A DNA stretch of 64,000 bases from the NCBI RefSeq assembly GCF_000828085.3, contig NZ_JXCA02000024.1, positions 396,568 through 460,567 of the forward strand, given 5' to 3'. Positions 38,601 through 48,096 of this stretch are shown one piece after another. The stretch's first letter is position 1; each line of letters opens with the position of its first letter. Made by a program: the position numbers and the translations under genes. The notes under the pieces were generated by a model. That model saw only the letters and a program-made list of their open reading frames with translations, did no database searches and was not told where the DNA came from. The DNA comes from Scytonema tolypothrichoides VB-61278 (GTDB lineage Bacteria > Cyanobacteriota > Cyanobacteriia > Cyanobacteriales > Nostocaceae).

Positions 38601-40325
38601 TTGAAAACACGCTCTAACTACTGGCAGCTTCTACCGTATATTCGACCCCAATGGCAAACTATCGTCAAGGGGTTCATTGGCATTTTAGGATATGTCCTGG
38701 CAACTTTGACACTTCTGAGATATGTGCGTCAATTTGCAACTGTCTTTGGTGGGGGTGATTTGAACGCGATCGCCCTACAACTTGCCATCATCGCAGCAGT
38801 GTTTCTGGTACGAGGCTTTTTTCAGTCCGTACAAGATATCTACATGGCAAAAGCAGCACTAAGAGTTGCTTTCAATCTCCGTAAGAAAGTTTACTCACAT
38901 TTGCAAAAGCTCAATCTCAGCTATTTTGAAACTGCAAAGTCAGGTGATTTATCTTACCGCCTCACTGAAGATATCGACCGAGTTGGGGAAGTTGTGCACA
39001 AAGTCTTTCACGACTTTATCCCTTGCGTTTTGCAGTTAGTCGCAATTCCCATCTATATGATTTCTCTGAATTGGCAACTGACATTAGCCATAATTATTGT
39101 TGCACCCCTTATGGGTATTTTAATTGGTTGGTTTGGTGAACGGTTACGCCAATTCTCTCTTAAAAGTCAAAATCGCATCTCAGATTTGTCAGCAATACTC
39201 ACGGAAGTTGTCACCGGTATCCGCATAGTACAAGCTTTTGCTGCAGAAAACTACGAAACTGCTAGGTTTAGCCGAGAAGCAGAACGCACAATGAGTGCGA
39301 AATACTCAGTGGAACGGCTTAAAGCAATTCAAATTCCCATTGTGGGATTCTTAGAAGCTGTGAGTGCTTTAACACTATTATTCGTTGGCGCGTCGCAAAT
39401 TGCGAATGATAACTTGACGGTAGCAGAGTTTTTCAGCTATCTGACTGCAGCAGCGTTGTTAATTGACCCGATTGGTCACGTTACGAACAACTACAATGAG
39501 TTTAAACAAGGTGAGGCATCTGTTGAGCGAGTTTTTGAATTATTGGCGGTTCAGCCAACTGTAGTAGAAAAACCAAATGCTCTGTTGCTTCCCCCGGTGA
39601 CTGGTAAGGTGGAATATAGTCGTGTGTCCTTTGCCTACAAACCAGGTGAATATGTCTTAAAAGATATCAGTTTGTTGGCACAGCCGGGAGAGGCGATCGC
39701 CCTTGTCGGTGCTTCCGGTGCAGGTAAAACCACTTTTGTCAATCTTCTCCCCCGCTTTTATGACGCAAGTGCTGGTGAAATCTTAATTGACGGCGTTGAT
39801 ATTCGGGATGTCACGCTTCACAGCTTGCGGCGACAAATTGGAATTGTTCCCCAAGAAACTATCATGTTTTCTGGAACAATTGCCCAAAATATTGCTTTCG
39901 GGCAAGATTCTTTTGACATGGAAGCGGTAGAGAAAGCGGCTTCGATTGCTAATGCTCACCAGTTTATCACTCAACTAAGCGATGGTTATCACACATGGGT
40001 GGGAGAAAGGGGGGTAAATTTATCTGGTGGACAACGACAAAGAATTGCTATTGCACGTGCTGTTCTCTTAAACCCCAGAATTCTTATTTTAGATGAAGCG
40101 ACATCTGCTTTAGATTCAGAGTCGGAAGCATTGGTACAGGAAGCATTAGAAAGACTGATGGAGGGACGAACTGTGTTTATTATTGCTCATCGGTTGAGTA
40201 CGGTGAGGCGGTGCGATCGCATTTTAGTTCTCGAACGCGGGCAAATTGTCGAATCAGGAACTCATGAAGAATTGTTAACCTTAGGGCATCGCTATGCTAG
40301 ATTCTACGCGCAGCAGTTTAGTTGA
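38601..40325 (+). CDS. ABC exporter, fused membrane and ATPase domains (MsbA-like)
   Basis: The 574-residue half-transporter has six membrane helices in the first ~310 residues and a C-terminal ATPase: Walker A GASGAGKTTFVN, Q loop VPQETIMF, signature LSGGQRQRIAIARA, Walker B ILILDEATSALDSE and H loop IIAHRLST. Such dimers export lipids, peptides or drugs; the substrate is not predictable. The start is TTG at 38601, in front of MKTRSNYWQLLPYIRPQW, the usual start of this subgroup, though the ribosome site is weak. Confidence 0.92.
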   Translation: MKTRSNYWQLLPYIRPQWQTIVKGFIGILGYVLATLTLLRYVRQFATVFGGGDLNAIALQLAIIAAVFLVRGFFQSVQDIYMAKAALRVAFNLRKKVYSHLQKLNLSYFETAKSGDLSYRLTEDIDRVGEVVHKVFHDFIPCVLQLVAIPIYMISLNWQLTLAIIIVAPLMGILIGWFGERLRQFSLKSQNRISDLSAILTEVVTGIRIVQAFAAENYETARFSREAERTMSAKYSVERLKAIQIPIVGFLEAVSALTLLFVGASQIANDNLTVAEFFSYLTAAALLIDPIGHVTNNYNEFKQGEASVERVFELLAVQPTVVEKPNALLLPPVTGKVEYSRVSFAYKPGEYVLKDISLLAQPGEAIALVGASGAGKTTFVNLLPRFYDASAGEILIDGVDIRDVTLHSLRRQIGIVPQETIMFSGTIAQNIAFGQDSFDMEAVEKAASIANAHQFITQLSDGYHTWVGERGVNLSGGQRQRIAIARAVLLNPRILILDEATSALDSESEALVQEALERLMEGRTVFIIAHRLSTVRRCDRILVLERGQIVESGTHEELLTLGHRYARFYAQQFS

Positions 40326-40373
40326 AGTCATGAATTGATGGAATTGCAAATTTCAAATTTTTCCTAATACAAA

Positions 40374-41093
40374 TTACATTGCATTGTGTCTATTCTTTTC
40401 TTTAGTTTTTCTAAATTGCGTCCATTCTTCCCGAAGTTTCGTTAAACCTGCTTTCAGGGCTACTAAACGACAACCAAGCTCGTTATACTGAGCCTGAAGT
40501 TGTTTTGAATGAGTTCTAAGTTTCTTGGATTTAGCAACAATTTCATTATCAACACTTGTTGCCAAATCATTTATTCTCATACTTAACTCTTCTATTTCTT
40601 TCAATTCCTCTAGCTTGACAGGAACGCTGTAGATAGCACTTAGTAGTTCTGCTAAAGACTCACTTAGGGATTTTTCACTCTTCAAAATTATAGACGCTTG
40701 TTCCTTAGCCTCAGAAAGTGTTAGACGTGCCAAACACTCTTTAGAGAATATAGTATGCAACTGATGGTTTGTCGCCGTCAATTCTTGCTCTATCTCTTGT
40801 AGTTCCTGTTTTTTGTGATGCAAATATTGGTTTTGATTTTCCACAAACTGATGCAAACACTCTACTTCTGAGCGCAAAAACTCTGTATCGCTTTGACTCG
40901 CGTGAACTTGGGAAACCTGTTTATCCGACTCAGTTAAGTACGTATCAACGAGAGTCACTTCACCGTTGTCTATTCGCCTAGCCAAATTGAGTAAAGCATT
41001 AGCTAAGACCATCGGTACTCTAATCACACTGGTTCTGCCAAGTTTCCATGAGGGGGCTGGACCTCGTTTACCACGTCGAGAACTATCTGACAT
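40374..41093 (-). CDS. Coiled-coil protein with a possible N-terminal DNA-binding segment
   Basis: Not recognised as a named family. From ATG 41093 (239 residues) it has a conserved-looking basic start, KRGPAPSWKLGRTSVIRVPM and LLNLARRIDNGE, suggestive of a short DNA-binding motif. A long coiled coil (~60-230) rich in Glu, Leu and Gln follows. The frame continues to 41171, but that would cover the palindromes before the divergent gene. Its layout recalls KfrA-like proteins, though this is only an analogy. Confidence 0.65.
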   Translation of the reverse strand: MSDSSRRGKRGPAPSWKLGRTSVIRVPMVLANALLNLARRIDNGEVTLVDTYLTESDKQVSQVHASQSDTEFLRSEVECLHQFVENQNQYLHHKKQELQEIEQELTATNHQLHTIFSKECLARLTLSEAKEQASIILKSEKSLSESLAELLSAIYSVPVKLEELKEIEELSMRINDLATSVDNEIVAKSKKLRTHSKQLQAQYNELGCRLVALKAGLTKLREEWTQFRKTKEKNRHNAM

Positions 41094-41159
41094 AAGTTTC
41101 TCAGTACAAATATTTGAATTATTGCAAACTTCCATAGGACAAATATATAATTTTTGAAA

Positions 41160-41193
41160 AACTTGTAACAAGTTTTAAAATCTGTAACAAGTT
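41160..41193. promoter_or_regulatory. Paired operator-like palindromes between divergent genes
   Basis: AACTTGTAACAAGTT at 41160-41174 is a perfect palindrome around a central A. TGTAACAAGTT at 41183-41193 repeats its right part, 22 bp later (two helix turns). The site lies between the coiled-coil gene and the gene at 41249. Autoregulation by the coiled-coil protein is an inference. Confidence 0.45.
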
Positions 41194-41248
41194 AAGTGTA
41201 AGCTAAGAATTGTTAAAATACCTCGCGCTATTGAGAAACTAACCTTGT

Positions 41249-41656
41249 ATGGAAGAAAATTCGGGGCTTCAAAGCCGATTAAAGGCGGATAAGCACAGGG
41301 CTGACACCCTACCAAAGCAGTTTGTATTAAGGGAGTTTGTCAACCTGTTTCAAGATGCAGGGATTGGGGCGATGTTGCTTGAGTCGCAGATGCAAGTCAT
41401 GGAACAGAGTGCAGGAAGGTGGGTTAGTGCGATTGTCTGCTACGAACATCTAGGAGAACGGGTAAAAGACGAAATCGAAGCTTTTTCTGAGCAATGGGCA
41501 GCTTTTCGAGATGCGACAGGGGTGACTGATGTAGAAATATTTACCAACCCTTTTACCGACCCGAAAAAGTGTCTGAACCGTATAGATTTGAGGCTTTTAG
41601 GTGGATGGAATAACAGCCCCATAAAATATGGACTCCGACCAGTCCTAATTTGGTGA
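41249..41656 (+). CDS. Hypothetical protein, 135 residues
   Basis: Not recognised. A soluble, mostly helical first half (FVLREFVNLFQDAGIGAMLLESQMQVMEQSAG) is followed by a segment with beta character ending in YGLRPVLIW. No membrane span or known motif is seen. ATG at 41249 has no good ribosome site. It is divergent from the coiled-coil gene and may share its control region. Confidence 0.55.
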   Translation: MEENSGLQSRLKADKHRADTLPKQFVLREFVNLFQDAGIGAMLLESQMQVMEQSAGRWVSAIVCYEHLGERVKDEIEAFSEQWAAFRDATGVTDVEIFTNPFTDPKKCLNRIDLRLLGGWNNSPIKYGLRPVLIW

Positions 41657-41725
41657 GTTAACAATCTGTTAACAATATTTCTGGAGTGTAAATGTATATC
41701 ACTAAACTGAGAAATTTCTAATTTT

Positions 41726-42121
41726 ATGGTGGTTTTTAAGCATCGTCGAATCTTGGTTGTGGATGATGTAGAAGACAATTTATTTTTGCTTCAATTTTTT
41801 TTAAAAACCAAGGGATATGACGTTGATACTGCTTGTGATGGTGATTTATTAGCTTTATAATCACCACCAGATTTACTGCTGCTGGATGTCATGATGCCAG
41901 GAATGAACGGCATAGAATTGATGCAATGTACTCGCCATAATCACAAATTATCGAGTCTTCCCATTTTGTTCATCACGGCTTGTGATCACGAAGTGATTGT
42001 GGATTTTGGTGCAGTAGATGGATTAAAAATAGGAATAACTAATTTTATTCGTAAGCCCATTGACTTAGACTTATTATCAGCAAAAATTAGCGAAATTTTC
42101 AGCGAAAACTTAGACTACTAG
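41726..42121 (+). pseudogene. CheY-like receiver protein broken by an in-frame TAA
   Basis: The frame from ATG 41726 encodes a receiver domain: RRILVVDDVEDNLFLLQFFL, then DTACDGDLLAL, a TAA at 41858-41860, then SPPDLLLLDVMMPGMNGIEL with the phospho-acceptor Asp, LPILFITACD and FIRKPIDLDLL. All are in one frame. A few residues also seem to be missing at the stop compared with the family. A product restarted after the stop would lack the acidic pocket, so the gene is probably dead. Confidence 0.85.
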
Positions 42122-42130
42122 ACTTATTTT

Positions 42131-42159
42131 CTCGTTCCCAGCCTCAGGCTGGAAACGAG
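42131..42159. terminator. Palindromic repeat CTCGTTCCCAGCC...GGCTGGAAACGAG
   Basis: A 29-bp near-perfect palindrome between the receiver pseudogene and the kinase gene, both ending here. It belongs to the dispersed CTCGTTCCCA family and could end transcripts from either side, but lacks a clean T-run. Confidence 0.45.
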
Positions 42160-42195
42160 AGAACGAGAGAATCTCTGATTTTGTAACGGAAGATA

Positions 42196-44631
42196 TCAAC
42201 GTGTATCAGTAGGAAAATCCTGGCAGTCGTTTATCGAATTTTCATAACGACTTGGTAGTAGAGATGTGGAAACAGTGGATTGTGAACTGTCTTGGGATAT
42301 TCCTGTCCAAGGTGTGGTAGGAGTCTCTATCTCTTCTAAAGAAAAACTCTCCACTGAGTTGTCTTGAAGCAAACTTTGTTCACTCTGTAAACCAGTCAAC
42401 TTTTGCAGCGCCTGTAAAGCCTCGGATGCAGATTGATAACGTTGTTTGAAGTCTTCCCGCACCATTTTAGTAAGAATGTTTGACAGGGAGTGGCTAACGT
42501 ATGCCTTATCAACCCATTTCAACTCTGAGTTAGCATCTCTTTCTATCTCGTGGGGAGCCATACCAGTTAAGGCTTTGATGCCAATCATGCCGACTGCATA
42601 GATATCACTACTATACTGTGGACGTCCGTAGCACTGCTCACTTGGTGCATAACCCCGCGTCCCAATGCCAATTGTGAAGGCACTTTGCTCTGAATGATCA
42701 AGGATTTGTGTTGTGACTTCTTTAACGGCACCAAAGTCAATGAGAACCAGTTTGCCGTCTGAGTGTCGTCGTATGATGTTACTAGGTTTAATGTCTCGGT
42801 GAATAACGTTATTGTTGTGGACAAATGCCAATGTTTCTAATAAATCCTGTAAAATGTCGATAACTCGTGTTTCTGGAAGCCGTTGACCTGGCAACATTTC
42901 CTGGCTGAGAGCATGACCAATTATATATTCTTGAACTAAATAAAATTCTTCATCTTCTTCAAAATAAGCTAAAAGTTGTGGTATTTGTTTGTAAATTCCC
43001 TGTTTTTGTAGAGCTTGAGCTTCGGTATTAAATAAACGTCTGGCAGTTTCCAATTGCTCTGGTTTGCTGTTAACTGGTTTTAACTGCTTGACAACACACA
43101 AAGGGTTATTTGGAAGTTTGGTATCTTCAGCAATGTAAGTTTCGCTAAATCCACCTGAACCAAGAACTTTGACAATTTTGTAGCGTCCATCCAGGATTTT
43201 TCCTGATACTGCCATTTCCCTTTTCTGTAGCAGATCTTTTAGGTCATCCTGCTGGCTAAGGATTTCTTGAACAACACGGTGAGAGGAATATTTCTGGAAA
43301 ATATCGAGCAGTTGGCTTTTCCTAATGATTTCTCTTGCTACTTCTGTTCCCAGGTAACCGAATCCAATCATGGCGATCGCCACCACCGGTACCGCAGTCG
43401 GCAAAATGAGTAAATTATAGACAAAGGTGAGATAGGTAATACCTCCCCAAGTTATGCCAAGGGCGAGACTAATGACAAATCTAACTATACCTCTTTTTCT
43501 TGAGACTATAATAACCGCACATCCACTCACTAAACAAAGTACAAATAAACCACGGATCAATGGACTTTTAATTGCTTCCGTGATCGCTTTATCGTGCATT
43601 AAAGTTGCGATCGCGTTGGCGTGAACCTCCACCCCTGACATTCGTTCTGGATACAACCAATTGCCCATAGCCGGGACTGAATGATAATCGTCCCCCTTGT
43701 CTGACTTAGCTGTTGCCCCGATCAGCACAATTTTGTCTTTAAAAAACTTGCCCTGCTGCAAATAGGTGTTCCAGTTTTCTGGATCGAGTACGTACCAAAA
43801 GGGAATTTGCTCGAATGTCCCTGCTGGCCCGTAAAAATGTATGCGATCGCCCTTAGGTGGAGGATAATCTACTTGAGATGCTCTTAATGCTGCTTCATCA
43901 AAAGAGAGCATCTTCACTGTTAAAGTATCTTCTTTATCGATGACCTTGGAGTACTCGTTAGCTAATTTGTGAATTTTGCCATCTACCTCTAGAGGGAAAT
44001 TTACAGAACCAATGGCAACAGATCCAATGCGAAACATTTGCCGGGGCTGTGTCAATTGCATGACAGGACCTTGAGGTGTTTGAGACTCTTCGTAGAGTGC
44101 AGCCAGAGTCACTTTGCTTCCATAGCGTTGCAGCGACTGTTGCAACTTTTGATCATCTTCAACACCGTAACTACTTGGTCTATCGAAAACGACATCTAAC
44201 ACAACAGAACGTGCCCCTGCTTTGATTAACTTTTCAATCACTTGAGCGTATGCAACACGTTTAAAGGGAAAAGCTTGGAGTGGTTCAAAGAAACTATATT
44301 TTTGTGGATCTGTTTTATAGTATTGCTCGCCAAGTGATATGGACTGTTCATCTATTGCCAAAATCACAATCTCTTTTGGAGGAGTTTCTGGTGCTCGTAG
44401 TAGATAAAATATAGTTTGAGCTTGGCTTTCCATAAATTTAGCCAAGTTCACACCAGAAGCTGCCAAGAGTGCTGCACCCACTGCTGAAACACCAGCAAGT
44501 AAATGACCCAAACGAGCCAATCGCTTTGACCGTCGTGCTGATACCGTCAAAGTTGCTTTTGTAGAAATCTTTGACGGTCGATTGGCAGCAGAGACGTTTT
44601 TTTTGGTTAATGTAGTAGGTTCTGGTGCCAT
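42196..44631 (-). CDS. CHASE2-domain serine/threonine protein kinase
   Basis: The 811-residue protein has a short cytoplasmic N-terminus, a membrane helix (~44-62), an extracytoplasmic CHASE2 sensor (~75-340: PPKEIVILAIDEQSISLG, GAGTFEQIPFWYVL, GKFFKDKIVLIGATA), membrane helices (~350-425), and a Hanks-type kinase (~470-735): GSGGFSETYIAED, the ATP Lys in CVVKQLKP, catalytic loop HRDIKPSNII and DFG in LVLIDFGAVKE. CHASE2 kinases are common in filamentous cyanobacteria; the ligand is unknown. Confidence 0.95.
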   Translation of the reverse strand: MAPEPTTLTKKNVSAANRPSKISTKATLTVSARRSKRLARLGHLLAGVSAVGAALLAASGVNLAKFMESQAQTIFYLLRAPETPPKEIVILAIDEQSISLGEQYYKTDPQKYSFFEPLQAFPFKRVAYAQVIEKLIKAGARSVVLDVVFDRPSSYGVEDDQKLQQSLQRYGSKVTLAALYEESQTPQGPVMQLTQPRQMFRIGSVAIGSVNFPLEVDGKIHKLANEYSKVIDKEDTLTVKMLSFDEAALRASQVDYPPPKGDRIHFYGPAGTFEQIPFWYVLDPENWNTYLQQGKFFKDKIVLIGATAKSDKGDDYHSVPAMGNWLYPERMSGVEVHANAIATLMHDKAITEAIKSPLIRGLFVLCLVSGCAVIIVSRKRGIVRFVISLALGITWGGITYLTFVYNLLILPTAVPVVAIAMIGFGYLGTEVAREIIRKSQLLDIFQKYSSHRVVQEILSQQDDLKDLLQKREMAVSGKILDGRYKIVKVLGSGGFSETYIAEDTKLPNNPLCVVKQLKPVNSKPEQLETARRLFNTEAQALQKQGIYKQIPQLLAYFEEDEEFYLVQEYIIGHALSQEMLPGQRLPETRVIDILQDLLETLAFVHNNNVIHRDIKPSNIIRRHSDGKLVLIDFGAVKEVTTQILDHSEQSAFTIGIGTRGYAPSEQCYGRPQYSSDIYAVGMIGIKALTGMAPHEIERDANSELKWVDKAYVSHSLSNILTKMVREDFKQRYQSASEALQALQKLTGLQSEQSLLQDNSVESFSLEEIETPTTPWTGISQDSSQSTVSTSLLPSRYENSINDCQDFPTDTR

Positions 44632-45542
44632 ATCAGACTGCTAATTTAGTTACGTTCAACATCTTTAATCTATTGACAGACTTTTGAAGTGCAACACACC
44701 TGAAATGAAAATCTTATAGATTTGTAAACAATTCTGTCCTCTTCTCCAAATTTCTGTGAGTGAAAGAGCCACCATGAGTGGTAGTTGTTGCGGTAGATGC
44801 ACTTTCAGGCGGCTCCTCAAAAGTTGTGAGTTCACAGCGGCTAAGAATTGTTTTACTGATCAATGAGGTTGTAGCTAGTAAATTTTAGCACCACAACTGT
44901 ACTCTTAGTTTACCTTACACCTGAACTAGGGGTATAGGGGTGTAGAGGAAATGTATTTACGCTTGGGATAGAGAAAATGCATTTATTCTCTTATTCTCCT
45001 ACACCCGTGACACCCGTGACACCCCTACACCCCTGTGTTTCATGAAAGCAGCCCCACGGGCGGCGCACCACCGGTTATGAATGAAAGAAACACCTTTTTC
45101 CCTTACACTCTTACACCCCTACACCCTGTGTTTCTTCAGAGAGGCTACGCCAGCACAAAGTGTGTGTGGAGGATATGAGACATAGGAGGTACAGCCAGTC
45201 TGTTCCGAGGTTTGCGACCTAATTCTTAAACTTTTCGATACCTCTTTAGGAGTAAACTTGACTGGTATAGAGCAAAGAATGCTTGTACGTTAATTTTATT
45301 GGTAGATTTTGATTATAGGGCCACGCTTACCAACCAAGAGAGAAAAAAGTTAACATTACTAAACTGGAGGACAGCGACTACTAAAATGCTTCGGTCAATT
45401 TTCCCAGATGCGACAGGTTAGATAAAAGCCATATATGACAATATATAATTTATAGATACCAGCAAAATTAATATTTTCTAATTCCTGCTATCATCTATTG
45501 TTAAATCTAAATTGCTTATATATTATTAGGTGTAACTTTACT
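44632..45542. repeat. Long intergenic region with dispersed and short tandem repeats
   Basis: About 900 bp without a gene. It has tandem ACACCCGTGACACCCGTG at 45001-45020, C-rich ACACCCCT units, and at 45051-45109 a copy of the repeat also found at 38450 and 47961. The AT-rich last 100 bp should contain the labA-like promoter. Confidence 0.55.
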
Positions 45543-46073
45543 ATGGGTTTTACGATGAATCGTCTGTCTATTTTTGTAGACGGAAACAATATGTTCTATG
45601 CTCAACAAAAAAATGGCTGGTTTTTTGACCCACGAAGAGTCTTAGAATATTTCAGACACGAACAATCAGACACAACATTAATCAATGCTTTTTGGTACAC
45701 TGGCTTAAAAGACCTACAAGATCAGCGAGGATTTAGAGATGCTCTCATTAGTTTAGGTTATACAGTTAGGACAAAAATTTTAAAAGAATATTATGATGAT
45801 TCATCTGGTCGTTACTCACAAAAAGCTAATTTAGATATAGAAATTGTTGTAGATATGTTTAATACAGTAGATCAGTACGACCGAGTTGTTTTATTTAGTG
45901 GGGATGGAGATTTTGAAAGAGCAATAGAACTATTACGTGGTAAAAATACGCACATTACAGTAGTATCAACAGAAGGAATGATAGCCAGAGAACTACGTAA
46001 CGCCACTGATAGATATATAGATTTAAATGATATTCGGGACAGAATAGAAAAAGTAGATTCTCAGTTACCTTAG
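45543..46073 (+). CDS. LabA/NYN-domain protein
   Basis: A NYN (PIN-like) domain protein of the LabA/DUF88 family: RLSIFVDGNNMFYAQQ with the first metal-binding Asp, INAFWYTGLKD, KANLDIEIVVDMFN, VVLFSGDGDFERAIELL and ATDRYIDLNDIR. The acidic residues could form an RNase-type metal site. In cyanobacteria LabA relatives affect circadian output. ATG 45543 or 45555 is the probable start; the frame continues to 45498 without family sequence. Single gene upstream of leuA. Confidence 0.9.
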   Translation: MGFTMNRLSIFVDGNNMFYAQQKNGWFFDPRRVLEYFRHEQSDTTLINAFWYTGLKDLQDQRGFRDALISLGYTVRTKILKEYYDDSSGRYSQKANLDIEIVVDMFNTVDQYDRVVLFSGDGDFERAIELLRGKNTHITVVSTEGMIARELRNATDRYIDLNDIRDRIEKVDSQLP

Positions 46074-46156
46074 CAATTATTTACAAAAGGAATAGCAAAG
46101 AAACTAAGGTAAAAAGTATTTTAAGTCACAAGTAAGAAGTCAACAACAAGCCGCAA

Positions 46157-47758
46157 ATGAACACGACACACGAGAGAATCATCATCTTTGACACGACACT
46201 TCGAGACGGTGAACAGTGTCCGGGAGCAACACTGAACATAGATGAAAAACTGACTATTGCTAAGCAACTGGCACGTCTGGGTGTGGATGTGATTGAAGCA
46301 GGGTTTGCCTTTGCCAGTCCTGGAGATTTTGAGGCTGTGACTAAGATTGCCCAACTTGTGGGGACACAAGATGGTCCTGTGATTTGTAGTTTAGCAAGAG
46401 CGCGACACGAAGATATTCAAACTGCGGCAGAAGCAATCAAGCCAGCCGCAAAAGGGAGAATTCATACATTTATTGCAACAAGCGATATTCACCTCAAGTA
46501 CAAACTGAAAAAGACAAAATCAGAGGTGCTAGCAATTGCTGAAGAAATGGTGGCTTATGCCAAAACATTCACTTCGGATGTAGAATTTTCTCCGGAAGAT
46601 GCAGGACGGTCTGATCCAGAGTTTTTGTATCAAGTTTTAGAGCGAGCGATCGCCGCCGGCGCAACAACAGTTAACATTCCTGACACAGTAGGTTACACCA
46701 CACCGAGTGAATTTGGGGCACTGATCAAAGGCATCAAAGAAAACGTACCTAACATTGATCAAGCAATTATTTCTGTTCATGGACATAATGATTTAGGTTT
46801 GGCTGTCGCCAACTTCTTAGAAGCTGTGAAAAATGGTGCCAGACAGTTAGAGTGTACTATCAACGGAATTGGTGAACGTGCAGGAAATGCAGCATTAGAA
46901 GAACTGGTGATGGGTTTGCACGTCCGTCGGCAATATTTCAACCCCTTTTTAGGACGTCCAATTGATTCGGAAGAACCTTTAACAAATATTGACACCAGAC
47001 AAATTTACAAAACATCCCGTCTGGTTTCTAACTTGACAGGAATGCTCGTTCAACCGAATAAAGCAATTGTGGGCGCGAATGCTTTTGCTCACGAGTCTGG
47101 AATTCATCAAGATGGTGTGCTAAAAAATAAGCTCACCTATGAAATTATGGATGCCCAACTCGTTGGTTTGACAGAAAATCAAATTGTCTTGGGCAAACAT
47201 TCAGGGAGAAATGCTTTCCGTACCCGCTTAAGAGAATTGGGATATGAACTCACAGAAACTGAATTAAATAAAGCATTTGTCAGGTTTAAAGAAGTCGCAG
47301 ACAAAAAGAAAGAAATTTCTGATTGGGATTTGGAAGCAATTGTTATTGATGAAATCCAACAAGCACCCGATTTATTCCGTGTAGAGTTAGTGCAAGTTTC
47401 TTGTGGTAGTAATGCTCGTCCCACTGCAACAGTGACACTCCGGACTCCAGAAGGCGAAGAATTAGTTGATGCTGCTATTGGTACAGGACCGGTAGACGCA
47501 GTTTACAAAGCCATCAATCGTGTTGTCAACGTACCGAACCAGTTAATTGAGTTTTCTGTACAATCGGTCACAGCAGGAATTGATGCAATTGGTGAAGTGA
47601 CTATCCGTCTCAAGCATGAAGGTAGAGTGTTTTCTGGTCATGCGGCAAACACAGATATTATAGTAGCATCCGCTCAAGCTTACGTGAATGCATTGAATAG
47701 GCTGTATGCATCTTTGCAAAATAAACAACAGCAAGTCGTTGCAAAGAATTTGTCATGA
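46157..47758 (+). CDS. leuA: 2-isopropylmalate synthase
   Basis: Condenses acetyl-CoA and 2-oxoisovalerate, the first committed step of leucine synthesis. The 533-residue protein has the HMGL-like TIM barrel ([32 protein letters not shown] with metal-binding His, [20 protein letters not shown]) and the C-terminal LeuA regulatory domain (from ~390) that usually carries leucine feedback. It is full length. A strong palindrome follows ~70 bp after its stop. Confidence 0.97.
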   Translation: MNTTHERIIIFDTTLRDGEQCPGATLNIDEKLTIAKQLARLGVDVIEAGFAFASPGDFEAVTKIAQLVGTQDGPVICSLARARHEDIQTAAEAIKPAAKGRIHTFIATSDIHLKYKLKKTKSEVLAIAEEMVAYAKTFTSDVEFSPEDAGRSDPEFLYQVLERAIAAGATTVNIPDTVGYTTPSEFGALIKGIKENVPNIDQAIISVHGHNDLGLAVANFLEAVKNGARQLECTINGIGERAGNAALEELVMGLHVRRQYFNPFLGRPIDSEEPLTNIDTRQIYKTSRLVSNLTGMLVQPNKAIVGANAFAHESGIHQDGVLKNKLTYEIMDAQLVGLTENQIVLGKHSGRNAFRTRLRELGYELTETELNKAFVRFKEVADKKKEISDWDLEAIVIDEIQQAPDLFRVELVQVSCGSNARPTATVTLRTPEGEELVDAAIGTGPVDAVYKAINRVVNVPNQLIEFSVQSVTAGIDAIGEVTIRLKHEGRVFSGHAANTDIIVASAQAYVNALNRLYASLQNKQQQVVAKNLS

Positions 47759-48096
47759 ACTAGGGGTTGCTTGGGTGTAAGGGTATAAGGGTGTAGGGGA
47801 TGCAATTATTCTCGTTACCAGGCTATTCTCGTTACCAGGCTCAGCCTGGTAACGAGGGTTGGGAGGCAAAGCCGGCTCTGCCTCCTTCAGCCTGGTAACG
47901 AGGGTTGGGAGGCTCTGTCTCCTCAGTCGAAGTTAAATGACAATAGTGCAAGATCTGAGCCTCCCACGGGCGGTGCGCCACCCGCTACGAATGAAAGAAA
48001 CACCATCTCCCTTCTTCCCTGTTCCCTGTTCCCTGTTCCCTGTTCCCTGTTCTCTGTGTTTCTTAGGAGTTACGATTGCTTTTGCAAGAAATCTAT
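47759..48096. repeat. Palindromic and tandem repeats downstream of leuA
   Basis: CTCGTTACCAGGC and its inverse form a perfect 29-bp palindrome at 47828-47856, with a second partial copy at about 47890-47905. The segment 47961-48010 is the third copy of the GGGCGG..GAATGAAAGAAACACC repeat. At about 48016-48050 CCCTGTT is tandemly repeated. No gene is seen; the palindrome may end leuA transcripts. Confidence 0.65.
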
